DNA of 64,000 bases from Candidatus Baltobacteraceae bacterium. GTDB taxonomy: Bacteria; Vulcanimicrobiota; Vulcanimicrobiia; Vulcanimicrobiales; Vulcanimicrobiaceae. Below the pieces are notes generated by a model that made no database searches, had not been told where the DNA came from, and saw only the letters and a list, made by a program, of their open reading frames with translations. This document shows, piece by piece, positions 31,839 to 41,044 of this stretch (position 1 is its first letter; every line of letters starts with the position of its first letter). The translations under genes were made by a program, and so were the position numbers. The stretch is from positions 231,281 to 295,280 of the forward strand of contig DASXGW010000013.1 of NCBI GenBank assembly GCA_036488875.1, given 5' to 3'.

Positions 31839-33182
31839 TTAGAGCCCGGCAACTCCGTTGGGCGTACCGAGACCCGTCGGTCCGTCGTATCCCAGCCCCG
31901 AGGTGCACAGATACGTCAGGCACAAGGCGTTGGCTCCCAGTAGGATGTCGTTGAAGCCGGACCTCGGCGCAGAATACAGTGTCGATGCGCCCGTTCCCGA
32001 GCGATTCGCCGACATCGCGTACAGTGCAGCGACGATTGGCGTCGAGACGCTCGTGCCGCCGTACGCGGCCCATCCCTGCATCGACTGGTTAGCGAAATAG
32101 GTGTCGTAGACCGAGACGCCGGGAACGGGATTTGCGATCGCAGCCACATCGTTGAGCGTACGCATCTTGCAACCCGCGTCGCGTTGCCACGCCGGCTTCG
32201 ATACGTACTTGCTGCAGCCGCTGCCCGTGCTGCCCCACGCCGTTTCAAGCCACGCGAAACCGCTCAGAATCGGCAGCAGCGTCGTGCCGCCGACCGCCGT
32301 CACGTACGACGACGATGCCGGCCAGCCAACGCCGTATCCCGAATCTCCGGCGCCCGCCACGATCGGCGTGCCCGGATGGTTCCACTTGGGATTGTCCGCA
32401 GCGAGGGTCGCGCTTTCGGGCGTGGTGTAACTGTTGCTGACTACCGTCGCGCCCTTTTGGATCGCAATCTGCATCGCGGTCGTGAGCGCCTCGATGTCGG
32501 CCGACGGCGCTTCCGATACCAGCAGCTTGCAGTTCGGGCAAATCGCCGACGCCATATCGAGATCGATGGACAGCTCTTGCGCCCACGTTTCGCTGCCCGC
32601 GGGTAACGTGCTCGAACCGTCGGCACCGTTGACGAAGCGTAGGCAACCGTCGCTCGTGCCGCACGGCGGCAAACCGAACGTCGAACGGTAGGTGGAGAGA
32701 TCGTTCTCGGCGTTAGGATCGCCGTAAGCGATCACGATGCCGATCGTTCCGCCGGCTGCGCCTTGCGGGACGTTATACGCGCTGGCCAGATCCGACGGTT
32801 GATATCCTGCAATTAGCGACGGCAGGAGCCCCAGTTGCGGCAATACGTCGAGGCGGCGAATCGCGCCGCACGAGACGCGTCCGACGATCGGCAATCCGCA
32901 GATGTTCAGCAGTTGCGGCAAGGCCGCGAAGTTGATGGGAATGGCGCGCGAAGAGATCGGGATCGCGCGCGAGCTGATCGGAATCGCACGCGAGCTGATC
33001 GGAAGGGCCTCGGTGTCGTGTCGGTGCATCCGGTGATGCGCCGCCTCCGGTGCGCCAGGCGCCGCCGTATCGTCCGACGGTAAAGCCGGTCCGGTTGCGG
33101 CCGCCGAACAGGCGGAAAGCAAAAAGCTCAGCGCGGCCACACAGGCCATGCTGGAGCGAGAGTTCCCTAGTTGCCACACCAT
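31839..33182 (-). CDS. S53-family serine-carboxyl peptidase (sedolisin-like) lipoprotein
   Basis: A 447-residue exported peptidase. The signal peptide ends in lipobox LLSAC (about residue 25). Residues 61-81 are three exact PISSRAI heptads. The catalytic domain follows: E203 and D207 in WAQELSIDLDMA, oxyanion D280 in GAGDSGYG, and nucleophile S378 in YGGTSVSTP, matching the Ser-Glu-Asp triad of sedolisins. The Pro-kumamolisin activation domain, normally about 150 residues, is absent or replaced by the repeat region. Sedolisins work at low pH outside the cell. The final residues (GYDGPTGLGTPNGV) fit the calcium-site end of the fold. Confidence 0.88.
   Translation of the reverse strand: MVWQLGNSRSSMACVAALSFLLSACSAAATGPALPSDDTAAPGAPEAAHHRMHRHDTEALPISSRAIPISSRAIPISSRAIPINFAALPQLLNICGLPIVGRVSCGAIRRLDVLPQLGLLPSLIAGYQPSDLASAYNVPQGAAGGTIGIVIAYGDPNAENDLSTYRSTFGLPPCGTSDGCLRFVNGADGSSTLPAGSETWAQELSIDLDMASAICPNCKLLVSEAPSADIEALTTAMQIAIQKGATVVSNSYTTPESATLAADNPKWNHPGTPIVAGAGDSGYGVGWPASSSYVTAVGGTTLLPILSGFAWLETAWGSTGSGCSKYVSKPAWQRDAGCKMRTLNDVAAIANPVPGVSVYDTYFANQSMQGWAAYGGTSVSTPIVAALYAMSANRSGTGASTLYSAPRSGFNDILLGANALCLTYLCTSGLGYDGPTGLGTPNGVAGL
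32940..33002 (-). repeat. Three tandem 21-bp repeats encoding PISSRAI
   Basis: Three in-frame 21-bp units within the S53 peptidase gene, with a fourth degenerate unit (PINFAAL, 32919-32939). The DNA copies differ at a few third positions, so the amino acids are conserved more strictly than the DNA. Confidence 0.9.
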
Positions 33183-33298
33183 GCGCGCTCTCGATCTGCT
33201 GAGGTAAGGTATCGTCTCCTACCTAACAGTATTTCCAACCGAGCGCTTCTTCAAGCAATGTAAAGCAATCGTTACACGGCGGTTATGGCAGGAAAGAC

Positions 33299-34231
33299 CT
33301 ACCCTGTCACGATCGCCCGCATCGCAGCGACAATCTCGGGGTCAAGGTGCGTCCCCGCGGCTTTATCGAGCAGCTCCAAGGCGCGTGAGGGTGCCATCGG
33401 CGGTCGGTAAGGCCGCCGCCCGATCATCGCGTTGAAGCAGTCGGCGACCGCCACGATTCGGGCGCTCAGCGGGATGTCGTCACCTCGCAAACCGTCCGGG
33501 TACCCCGCTCCGTCGAGGCGCTCGTGGTGGCTGCGGATTGCGGGCAAGAGCTCGGCCAGGAGCGGAAGGTCGGCCACGATCTCGGCGCCGTCGATCGTGT
33601 GTCGTCGCATGACGGCCCACTCGTCGTCATTGAGCGAGCGCGGAGCCAGCAGAATCGTTTCCGGAGTGCCGATTTTGCCCACGTCGTGGGCGAGGCCGCC
33701 GCGTTTAACCAGCAGGGTGTCGGCCGGTGATAAGCCGAGCTTGCGCGCCAGTCGCGCGCACCACGACGAGACCGCCTTGGAGTGTTCTGCGGTGATCGGG
33801 TCGTGCTCGAACAGGCGCACGATCAAGTCCGCCAAACACGCATCGATTTCATCGAACGGTTCGTCGCGTGCGATCGAAAGCGGCCGCGGCTTGCGCGCCG
33901 CCGCGTCGATCGTCTCGCCTAGCGCCATCAGCATAGTCTTGTCGGCAATACGCCCCTCGAGCGCCCCATTCTCAAGGACTTGCCGCCACGTCGCCGATAG
34001 CAGCACGCTCAAGCAGCCCAACTCCGGATGGCGTGCCGAGATATCTTCGAGCCACTGCATCAACCGCGCTGCGCTCGCACCGTCGGCGACTTCTGCGATG
34101 CGATCGAGCAACTGCATGACGACGATCTCGGTTGCCAGCGTTCGCTCCTGCGGCAAGATCGCGCGTTCCAACACCGCCGAAGCGACCTCGGGGCGCGAGC
34201 CCGAAGCGGTGCCTTCGACGCCGGCCCTCAT
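33299..34231 (-). CDS. HD-GYP domain protein (probable c-di-GMP phosphodiesterase)
   Basis: A 310-residue cytoplasmic protein. The N-terminal 130 residues are helical without a recognised domain. The C-terminal HD-GYP domain has the metal-binding HD at 182-183 (GGLAHDVGKIGTPE), SHHERLDGAGYPDGLRGDDIP with GYP at 243-245, and IVAVADCFNAM. Members hydrolyse cyclic di-GMP to GMP. Its start overlaps the STAND ATPase stop by 4 bp, so the ATPase may be its upstream signalling partner. With the GGDEF-EAL protein at 7830 it shows active c-di-GMP signalling here. Confidence 0.9.
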   Translation of the reverse strand: MRAGVEGTASGSRPEVASAVLERAILPQERTLATEIVVMQLLDRIAEVADGASAARLMQWLEDISARHPELGCLSVLLSATWRQVLENGALEGRIADKTMLMALGETIDAAARKPRPLSIARDEPFDEIDACLADLIVRLFEHDPITAEHSKAVSSWCARLARKLGLSPADTLLVKRGGLAHDVGKIGTPETILLAPRSLNDDEWAVMRRHTIDGAEIVADLPLLAELLPAIRSHHERLDGAGYPDGLRGDDIPLSARIVAVADCFNAMIGRRPYRPPMAPSRALELLDKAAGTHLDPEIVAAMRAIVTG

Positions 34232-36573
34232 GCGTGCGCCGCCAGCGGGAGGGGAAGCGCTTCGAGCATGCGCGCGAAGCCGCCGAAGTTGTTTGCATAG
34301 AGTGCGCGCAGCGCGCGATCCACCGCATCGTGGTTGGACGCCCCGTCGATGTGTTCGCCGATCGCGCGGACTGCATCGTGCAGAGCCGTCAGCCGCGCGG
34401 GCAGGCGCGATGCATCCAGCTCCGCAACGAATCGCTCTGCTTCGCCATTTCCTATTACGAGCGCTGCTGCAAGATACGCGAGCAGACGCGCTCGTGCCGA
34501 GCGGCTCGATTCTTGCTCGATCGAGCCGAGGGTTTCGGACACGCGGTCGATCGCCTCGCGCGCTTCGGCCGGCCGGCGCGCCGCGGCGGCGTAGAACGCC
34601 ACTTCGCCCCAGCGGAGTGCGGTGCGGTCGGTTCCGGCTTGCTGCGCCGCCGTCGGGAACAACAAACGGTAAGCGTAATCGAACTCACCGCTCCACGAAG
34701 CGCGCAGCGCTTGCGCCGGCAGCAGTGATTCGTGCGAATCGGCGTCATCGTAGTGCAGATCGAAGGCGCGCAGCCCAGCCTCGCTGCGCGCTAACTCCGT
34801 CAGGTCGTGGCGCTCCACGGCAATCTCGAACGCATTGGTGAAATAATAGAGAAGAAACCCAAGGTTACCGGACTTTAGGCCATTTTCCAGCAACCGATCC
34901 AAGTACGTATGACCAGCTGTGGAGTCTTCGTCATCCATTGCTATCGCGAAGAGCGTGCTATAGGCGGCCGCCGCGACGTTAAACGACGAGGCTCGCTCCG
35001 CGGCTTCGACGGCCGCAATCGCATAGCGAGCACCTTCCTCGTTCTGCGAATCGCTATGATACACGTACGCGGCTCGCGCGAGAACGCGCGCTTTCATGGC
35101 ATCGTCGCCGAGCGTGTGGGCGAGCGATAGGGATTTCCCGACGGCGTCGTGCGCACGATCGGAGTCGCCCGAGAGCATGTACGCCTCACCCAGCGCCGAT
35201 AAGATCCCGGCCCGCAGGGAGGCCGGAAGCTCCTCGTTGGCCGCGTGCGGCGCGATCAAATCCAACGCGTCGGGGCGATACCGCCGCATCAGGTCGCATG
35301 CGAACAGATACTTGATTTCGATCATGCGCGTGTCGTTGTCGGCGGCGCGCGCGAGCGCCTGATTGAACCAGGATTCGGCCGCATCGAATCGGCCTAAACG
35401 CGAGGTGACGATCGCGCGCAAGGCCAGGACGATCGCCGATTCGACGTGCCCGCTGCGTTCGGAACAGGCCAACGCGCGTTCGACGACGTCGGCGTATCCT
35501 TGTTCCAAAAGCCTCAAGCCTTGCAATTCGAGCAATTTTGCCACCTGGTCGGGGTGATTGGCCTCCGCGTAAAGCTCCAGCGCTTCGGCAAAACGCTCGC
35601 GGCGGCGCAGCGCCTGTCCCGCTACGCCAATCGCGGTTTGCAGATCGCGCGGGTCTATCGATTGCATGCGTCCGCGCAGCGCTTCGGCCACTAAGTCGTG
35701 ATACCGCTCGCCGGAGGCGCCTAAGAAAAGGTAGGGCGCGCGACGGCGCAGGTTGCCAACTGCGTCGCTCGCCGGGCCGGTTCCGAGCAGCTCTTCGGAG
35801 AGGTCGGGCATCAGCGCCGTGCCGATCAGTGCGCGCAGCTCCCAAGAGTCGCATTGAGCCAGAAGTGCGTCGATCATGGGTTCGAACGCCGAAAAGCGGG
35901 TCATCGAGCTCGTCCCGGCCGTGGAGAGGGCGTGCACGGTGGCGGCGACGCCCGTCGCCCACCCGCCGGTTTCTTCGACGATGCGGTCGCAAGCGGCGGC
36001 ACCGAGAGCGACGCCGGCGTTACGTCCGAGCGCGGCCACGTCGTCGCGGTCGAACGCCAAGTCGGTGCCTTCCAGCGGAACGTCCATCCAACGGAACGCC
36101 ATCCACACGGGCAGCGAAAAACCGTCGGCGTCGCGCGTCGATACGATCCAGCGCACGTTGTCCGCCATGCGGTCGATCAGCGACGCCACGAACGCCTCCG
36201 ATTGCGGATCGCCGGCGGCGTTGTGGAGGTTGTCGATTGCGATAACGACGTCGAGTGCCTTGATGTGCTCGTGCAGCCACGCCGCCAGATCCTCGGCCGG
36301 GCGCTGCGAAACGACGGCCTTTTCGTAGGCGCCCGCGAACGCACTCCTGGCGCCCGGCGCTCTTGCCGCCAGCGCTTCGGTAAACCCATAGACGAAGCGC
36401 GCAAACGTGCTCCGCTCGCGCTTGAGGTCGTAGAGAACCCAATCTTGCCCGCTCGCCGCAAGGTAGTCGCGTAACGCCACGCTCTTCCCGCAACCGGCCG
36501 GACCCCGCACGAAGAGAATGGGGAAGTCAGCCCGCCGTTGGAACTCGCGCGTCACGCGGTCGCGCTTGACCAT
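34228..36573 (-). CDS. STAND-type ATPase with TPR-like repeats (MalT/LuxR-like, no HTH)
   Basis: A 781-residue protein. The P-loop is FVRGPAGCGKSVALRDYL near residues 22-39 and Walker B VVIAIDNLHNA near 109-119, followed by a WIVSTRD sensor and a winged-helix-like segment. From about 330 to the end are helical repeats (ALALRAIVTSRLGRFDAAESWFNQAL and others) like the TPRs of MalT-type regulators. The LuxR helix-turn-helix normally at the C-terminus is missing; the protein ends in LPLPLAAHA and runs straight into the HD-GYP gene. It may regulate by protein contacts, perhaps on the HD-GYP protein. The MCO gene lies 38 bp upstream on the same strand. Confidence 0.8.
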   Translation of the reverse strand: MVKRDRVTREFQRRADFPILFVRGPAGCGKSVALRDYLAASGQDWVLYDLKRERSTFARFVYGFTEALAARAPGARSAFAGAYEKAVVSQRPAEDLAAWLHEHIKALDVVIAIDNLHNAAGDPQSEAFVASLIDRMADNVRWIVSTRDADGFSLPVWMAFRWMDVPLEGTDLAFDRDDVAALGRNAGVALGAAACDRIVEETGGWATGVAATVHALSTAGTSSMTRFSAFEPMIDALLAQCDSWELRALIGTALMPDLSEELLGTGPASDAVGNLRRRAPYLFLGASGERYHDLVAEALRGRMQSIDPRDLQTAIGVAGQALRRRERFAEALELYAEANHPDQVAKLLELQGLRLLEQGYADVVERALACSERSGHVESAIVLALRAIVTSRLGRFDAAESWFNQALARAADNDTRMIEIKYLFACDLMRRYRPDALDLIAPHAANEELPASLRAGILSALGEAYMLSGDSDRAHDAVGKSLSLAHTLGDDAMKARVLARAAYVYHSDSQNEEGARYAIAAVEAAERASSFNVAAAAYSTLFAIAMDDEDSTAGHTYLDRLLENGLKSGNLGFLLYYFTNAFEIAVERHDLTELARSEAGLRAFDLHYDDADSHESLLPAQALRASWSGEFDYAYRLLFPTAAQQAGTDRTALRWGEVAFYAAAARRPAEAREAIDRVSETLGSIEQESSRSARARLLAYLAAALVIGNGEAERFVAELDASRLPARLTALHDAVRAIGEHIDGASNHDAVDRALRALYANNFGGFARMLEALPLPLAAHA

Positions 36574-36610
36574 GACGCTTTTCTATTTCGGCGCCCCGGA
36601 GGGCAGTACT

Positions 36611-38401
36611 TTACTGGATCAGGAAATTCTGCATCATGCCGGTGTCCTCGTGGCTGAGGAAGTGGCAGTGGTGCACCGTTTTTCCACGCCATTGCAGCCA
36701 GCGAACCCGAATCGTGATACTGCCGTTCTTACCGTCGTCCCGGCTGCGTTTGGGCGGAACGTAGAACGTGTCCCAGATTTCCGGCTCGTCGAGCACTTTG
36801 TCGTTAATGGCGACCAGCCAAAATGAGTTGACGTGGAGGTGGAACGGATGAATGCTGCCCGTGGCGTTCTCGATGCGCCATTCGACCGTGTCGCCGAGCT
36901 TCACCGTCGTCGGGCACACCTCTTCCATATAGTGCACGCCGTTGACCAAGAAGTCGAATCCGGTGAGGATCGTATTACTATCGCCTTTGAAGCTAAACTC
37001 GAACGTCTTACCCTCCGCCGACGGTTTTTCGATGAACGGATACTCGCGCTCGGGTAAGGGCAGCGATTTCGGAAACTCCATCGCCTTCGGCGTTCCGGCT
37101 ACAACGAATGTCATGAACGCGATCTTGGTTCCCGGGCCGTGCAGATCGTCGGCTTTTAACGACGAGAGCGTATAGGTTCCGGGCGTGTTGGGCGCTTGGA
37201 TCAAGAACTCGATGCGATTCCCCGGCACCGTCATGCGAACGGGCGCATCGATGAAGTTCTTCACGGTGAGTCCACCGAGTAGACCGAGCTTCCCGCTCAT
37301 GTCGATCTTCTTGGGTGCCTTTAAGTTCACGCCGTCGAATGCGATTTGCCTGACGTCCATGGTTGCGCCGGTGGTATCGTTGACCAAGACCAGTGGAAGC
37401 GCGTGCTGATTGCAGCCGTTGAGCAGCCGCAGGCGGATAATTTCGCCGGGCTGCATCGTAAAGGTTGGGGTCGGGAGGACCGGTTCGTAGGTCTTTTTGC
37501 CGTACACGCTGGCGTCTTCCCACATCACGCCGCGGGCGTCGGTGCGCCCCTCGGATCCATCGGTGGACACGGTAAACATCGTGTAGTCGGTATCGACGTA
37601 GTATCCGCCTTCGTTCCTTGGCTTATACGCGATGGGTTCGAGGTCGTAATGATTCGTCTTCTTGCCTTTGTTCACTTGAAGCGACTGGATCACCAAAAAG
37701 AGTTCGCGTGCGGCCGCAATCTCCGGAACCGCGTCGATCGGTCCGCGCACGACGATGAGCCCGGCCATGCCGTTGGATACCTGAACGTCGGTCGAACCGT
37801 GGTGGTGAGGATGATACCAGTGTAAACCCGACGGATGATTCTGAGGAACCGGAAGCGGAAAGTGGAACTGGTGACCGGGCTCGATCCCAAGCATCGGCGC
37901 AGCCGGATTCGAGGTACCGAGCGGCTCGAACAGATGCGGTATCGTCTGGATGCCGTGCGTGTGCAGGTTCGTCGTGTTGAAGTCGTGGGGATTGTTCATG
38001 CAATCGATGGGGCCGGTTGCCATTCGGTAGTGCCGCGGATTGGGTTCCGCATCTTCCATCTCGTCGTGGATGGCGGGCGCCCGCATCGGCCCTTTCGGGC
38101 ACGGAGCTTTCGGGTTTCGCGGCAACTTATTGACGATCGTGACGTCGAGCAGTTCGCCCGTCCGCGTCACGAGCGTCGGGCCTGGAATGTGGCCGTCGTA
38201 CGTGCGGGTTCGGAAAATCTTACCGTCGATACTCGTGGTTGCGTACTTTACGGTAACCGAGTATTTGCGTCCTGAAGCGCGTCCGGTAACGAGCGGCTCA
38301 AGCTCGCTTACCGGCCCACCAAAGCGACCGCTGCAAGCGGCAACCGCGGCTGCCGATACGCCTGCGGCAGCGGCAACAACGACAAAGCGGCGACGATTCA
38401 T
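36611..38401 (-). CDS. Tat-exported multicopper oxidase
   Basis: A 596-residue three-cupredoxin oxidase. The N-terminus MNRRRFVVVAAAAGVSAAAVAAC has a twin-arginine motif and a possible lipobox. Copper motifs: NLHTHG, HWYHPHHHGS, HPFHLHVNSF, and HHCHFLSHEDTGMMQNF with the T1 Cys and a Met axial ligand. These form the T1 site and trinuclear T2/T3 cluster. Likely substrates are phenolics, Cu(I), Mn(II) or bilirubin-type molecules; the CueO Met-rich insertion is not seen. Probably cotranscribed with the downstream STAND ATPase. A second, different multicopper oxidase lies at 44501. Confidence 0.93.
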   Translation of the reverse strand: MNRRRFVVVAAAAGVSAAAVAACSGRFGGPVSELEPLVTGRASGRKYSVTVKYATTSIDGKIFRTRTYDGHIPGPTLVTRTGELLDVTIVNKLPRNPKAPCPKGPMRAPAIHDEMEDAEPNPRHYRMATGPIDCMNNPHDFNTTNLHTHGIQTIPHLFEPLGTSNPAAPMLGIEPGHQFHFPLPVPQNHPSGLHWYHPHHHGSTDVQVSNGMAGLIVVRGPIDAVPEIAAARELFLVIQSLQVNKGKKTNHYDLEPIAYKPRNEGGYYVDTDYTMFTVSTDGSEGRTDARGVMWEDASVYGKKTYEPVLPTPTFTMQPGEIIRLRLLNGCNQHALPLVLVNDTTGATMDVRQIAFDGVNLKAPKKIDMSGKLGLLGGLTVKNFIDAPVRMTVPGNRIEFLIQAPNTPGTYTLSSLKADDLHGPGTKIAFMTFVVAGTPKAMEFPKSLPLPEREYPFIEKPSAEGKTFEFSFKGDSNTILTGFDFLVNGVHYMEEVCPTTVKLGDTVEWRIENATGSIHPFHLHVNSFWLVAINDKVLDEPEIWDTFYVPPKRSRDDGKNGSITIRVRWLQWRGKTVHHCHFLSHEDTGMMQNFLIQ

Positions 38402-38556
38402 ACACGAACCTCCCGAAATTAGAAAACGTTCCCAGCAGAATCAAAAGTTCCAGACGAAAGCGCCTGCGCCTGCTACGTTAGACCCAGGACGATGATGTCC
38501 GAAATCGCCGCTTTCCGGTCATTGCGGCCATGGCCGGTTCTCTCTAGACTTTAGTC

Positions 38557-39519
38557 ATGAAAACGCGACGCATTGGAATCGTCGGATACGACGGAGTTCA
38601 GGCGCTCGACGTCATCGGCCCCGCCGATACGTTCGCAGCCGCGAACGCCGAGGCCGGCGGGAAGGTCCCGCCGTACGAGGTCGTCCTGGTGGGCGTCCGC
38701 AAAGGACGCGTCAAAACCGAATCGGGACTCAGTCTGTTCGCGGAGGAAACGCTCGCCGAAGGCGGCTTGTTCGATACGATCGTCGTTCCCGGCGGTCGCG
38801 GAATTCGCGTCGACCCGAAGGTGCGCGAGGCCGTTTCGCGCTGGCTTCGCGCCAACGCCGCGAAGGCGAGGCGCGTCGCCTCCGTATGCACCGGAATTTA
38901 CGCCCTCGCCGATGCCGGCCTGCTCGACGGACGCTTCGCCACCACGCATTGGCGCTATGCAAGCGACGTGCGCGATACGTGGAAGAAGGTCAGCATGAAT
39001 GCCGATGCCATCTTCGTCAAAGACGGCAAGTACTACACTTCGGCCGGGATTACCGCGGGTATCGATCTCTGCTTGTCGTTCGTCGAAGAAGATTGCGGAC
39101 AGGAAGTCGCGCTCAAAGTCGCACGCGAGCTGGTCGTTTATCTCAAACGCTCGGGCGGCCAGATGCAGTATTCGCAGCCGCTCCTACTGCAGACGCAGGC
39201 GAAAGAGCACTTCGGCGACATCGCCGGCTGGATTCGCGGACATCTCGCGGACAACTTGACGATCGAGTCGATCGCCGAACATGCCAATCTTAGCCCGCGC
39301 CACTTCACGCGCAAGTTCAAGCATTTGCTCGGCGTTACGCCGGCTGATTTCGTGGAGGAGCTGAGGCTCGACGAAGCGCGCTGGCTGCTCGTCAACGCGC
39401 GCGATTCCATTAGCAAGGTCGCAGAAAACGTCGGATACTCGAGCGACGATACGTTCCGCCGGGCGTTCGAGCGCCGGTTCGGAGTCGCGCCAACGGAATA
39501 CAGGAGCCGTTTCGGGTGA
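38557..39519 (+). CDS. GlxA-type AraC-family regulator with DJ-1/PfpI domain
   Basis: A 320-residue regulator. The N-terminal class I glutamine amidotransferase-like (DJ-1/PfpI) domain spans about 1-185, with VPGGRGIR and ASVCTGIYALADAG giving a nucleophile-elbow Cys. The C-terminal AraC helix-turn-helix pair spans about 220-318 (TIESIAEHANLSPRHFTRKFKHLLGVTPADFVEELRLDEAR, then GYSSDDTFRRAFERRFGVAPTEYR). Relatives control amino-compound catabolism; the inducer is unknown here. It overlaps the next gene by 4 bp, so both are probably one transcript. Confidence 0.92.
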   Translation: MKTRRIGIVGYDGVQALDVIGPADTFAAANAEAGGKVPPYEVVLVGVRKGRVKTESGLSLFAEETLAEGGLFDTIVVPGGRGIRVDPKVREAVSRWLRANAAKARRVASVCTGIYALADAGLLDGRFATTHWRYASDVRDTWKKVSMNADAIFVKDGKYYTSAGITAGIDLCLSFVEEDCGQEVALKVARELVVYLKRSGGQMQYSQPLLLQTQAKEHFGDIAGWIRGHLADNLTIESIAEHANLSPRHFTRKFKHLLGVTPADFVEELRLDEARWLLVNARDSISKVAENVGYSSDDTFRRAFERRFGVAPTEYRSRFG

Positions 39520-41030
39520 ACGCGGCCCGCGTTCCGTTCGTCGCGGCGCTGGTGGCGCTGGCGGTTCACCTCGCCGGCAATCCGCATTACGGATTCTTCC
39601 GCGACGAGTTGTACTTTATTATTTGCGGCTTTCATCCGGCGTGGGGCTACGTCGACCAACCGCCGGTGACGCCGCTGCTTGCGGCCGGCTCGCAGCTGTT
39701 CGGCCACTCGCTGTTTTTACTGCGCGCGGTGCCGGCAATCTTCGCCGCCGCGGGCGCATACGTCACGTGCAAGATCGTGCTCGAGCTTGGCGGCGATGCG
39801 TTCGCAGAAGTCGTCGCTACGCTGGCCTACCTCTTTTGCAACGTGCTATTGGCCTTCGGCATGAAAGTGGGCCCCGACATGGTTGGGCTCTGGCTGTGGC
39901 CGCTGGCCGCGCTTTTCGTGCTGCGCATCGCCAAAGGCGGCGATCCGCGACTCTGGCTCGCCGCCGGCGCCGCAATAGGCTTCAGCCTCGAAAGCAAGTA
40001 CAGCGTGATTTTCTTTACCGTCGCGCTGATCGCCGGCATTGCGCTGACGCCGCAGCGCCGGATGCTGTTCTCGCGCTGGTGTCTCGCCGGTGCTGCGCTC
40101 GCCGTCGTCATCGCGCTGCCGAACTTCATCTGGCAAGCCGTTCACGGCTACCCGATGTTCGAGTTGCTGCGCAATGCGCAAACGATGGGCAAGAACGTCG
40201 TCGTCAGCCCCGGCGTTTACCTCTTCCAGCAGCTGCTTCTGACGAATCTGTTTCTCTCGCCGGTGTGGATCGTGGGTTTGATCCGGCTGTTCCGCGACGG
40301 ATCCGCACGGTTTTTGGCGTGGACATACGCGATCCTCATCCTGCTGATGATCGTCGCGCACGGCAAGCACTACTATCCCGGCGACGTGTACCCGATCGTC
40401 ATTGCCGCCGGCGGCGTCGCAATCGAGCGCTGGACGCAAAACGTTAGACTCGTACGCGTCGCGCTCGTGCCGGTAATGATCGTCGCGGGATTGTTCTTCC
40501 TGCCGTTCTCGCTGCCGGTTCTCGGCGAGACGCAAATGGTCGATTATCAGCAGTGGGTCGGCAACGTGCTGCACATCAGCCGCTCGACGATGGCGACGGA
40601 ACACGGCCAAACCGCGCAGTTACCGACCGACTGGGCGGACATGCACGGTTGGCCGGAGCTCGTCGCGACGATCGCCGGTATCTATAACGCGCTGCCGCCC
40701 GATCACCGGCGCCAGGCGGCAATCGTCGCCAGTAACTATGGCGAAGCCGCCGCCGTCGATTTCTTTGGAAGCGCTTATGGCTTACCGCCGGCCGTCTCCG
40801 GTCACAACAACTACTGGCTATGGGGAACCCACGGCTACACGGGCAACGTCATCATCGACGTGCACGGCGACTGCGGTGCCCGCGATCACCTTTTCGCGTC
40901 GTCCCGCCGCGCCGCGGTGTTCGACGCACCATGGGTCATTTCGTACGAGCACGATGTTCCGATCATGGTCTGCAACGGTATCAAGATTCCGCTCGCCACG
41001 TTGTGGCCGAAACTCAGAAAGTACATTTAG
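39516..41030 (+). CDS. Glycosyltransferase family 39 (ArnT/PMT-like) membrane protein
   Basis: A 504-residue polytopic protein. The N-terminal loop GFFRDELYFIICGFHPAWGYVDQPPVTPL, with the acidic FRDE and the D-Q-P-P loop, is typical of the GT-C fold. About eleven hydrophobic segments follow to residue 340, then a soluble C-terminal part with SNYGEAAAVDFFG and SGHNNYWLWG. Enzymes of this type transfer sugars from polyprenyl-phosphate donors to lipids or proteins outside the membrane. Start GTG 39516 overlaps the glxA-like stop; DHFR-like gene 14 bp downstream. Confidence 0.85.
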   Translation: MNAARVPFVAALVALAVHLAGNPHYGFFRDELYFIICGFHPAWGYVDQPPVTPLLAAGSQLFGHSLFLLRAVPAIFAAAGAYVTCKIVLELGGDAFAEVVATLAYLFCNVLLAFGMKVGPDMVGLWLWPLAALFVLRIAKGGDPRLWLAAGAAIGFSLESKYSVIFFTVALIAGIALTPQRRMLFSRWCLAGAALAVVIALPNFIWQAVHGYPMFELLRNAQTMGKNVVVSPGVYLFQQLLLTNLFLSPVWIVGLIRLFRDGSARFLAWTYAILILLMIVAHGKHYYPGDVYPIVIAAGGVAIERWTQNVRLVRVALVPVMIVAGLFFLPFSLPVLGETQMVDYQQWVGNVLHISRSTMATEHGQTAQLPTDWADMHGWPELVATIAGIYNALPPDHRRQAAIVASNYGEAAAVDFFGSAYGLPPAVSGHNNYWLWGTHGYTGNVIIDVHGDCGARDHLFASSRRAAVFDAPWVISYEHDVPIMVCNGIKIPLATLWPKLRKYI

Positions 41031-41044
41031 AGTTCTTACTGCGT

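Noticed and set aside
32940-33002. CRISPR-like or intergenic tandem repeat
   Set aside because: The 21-bp units are adjacent, in frame, and inside the S53 gene without spacers; they are protein repeats.
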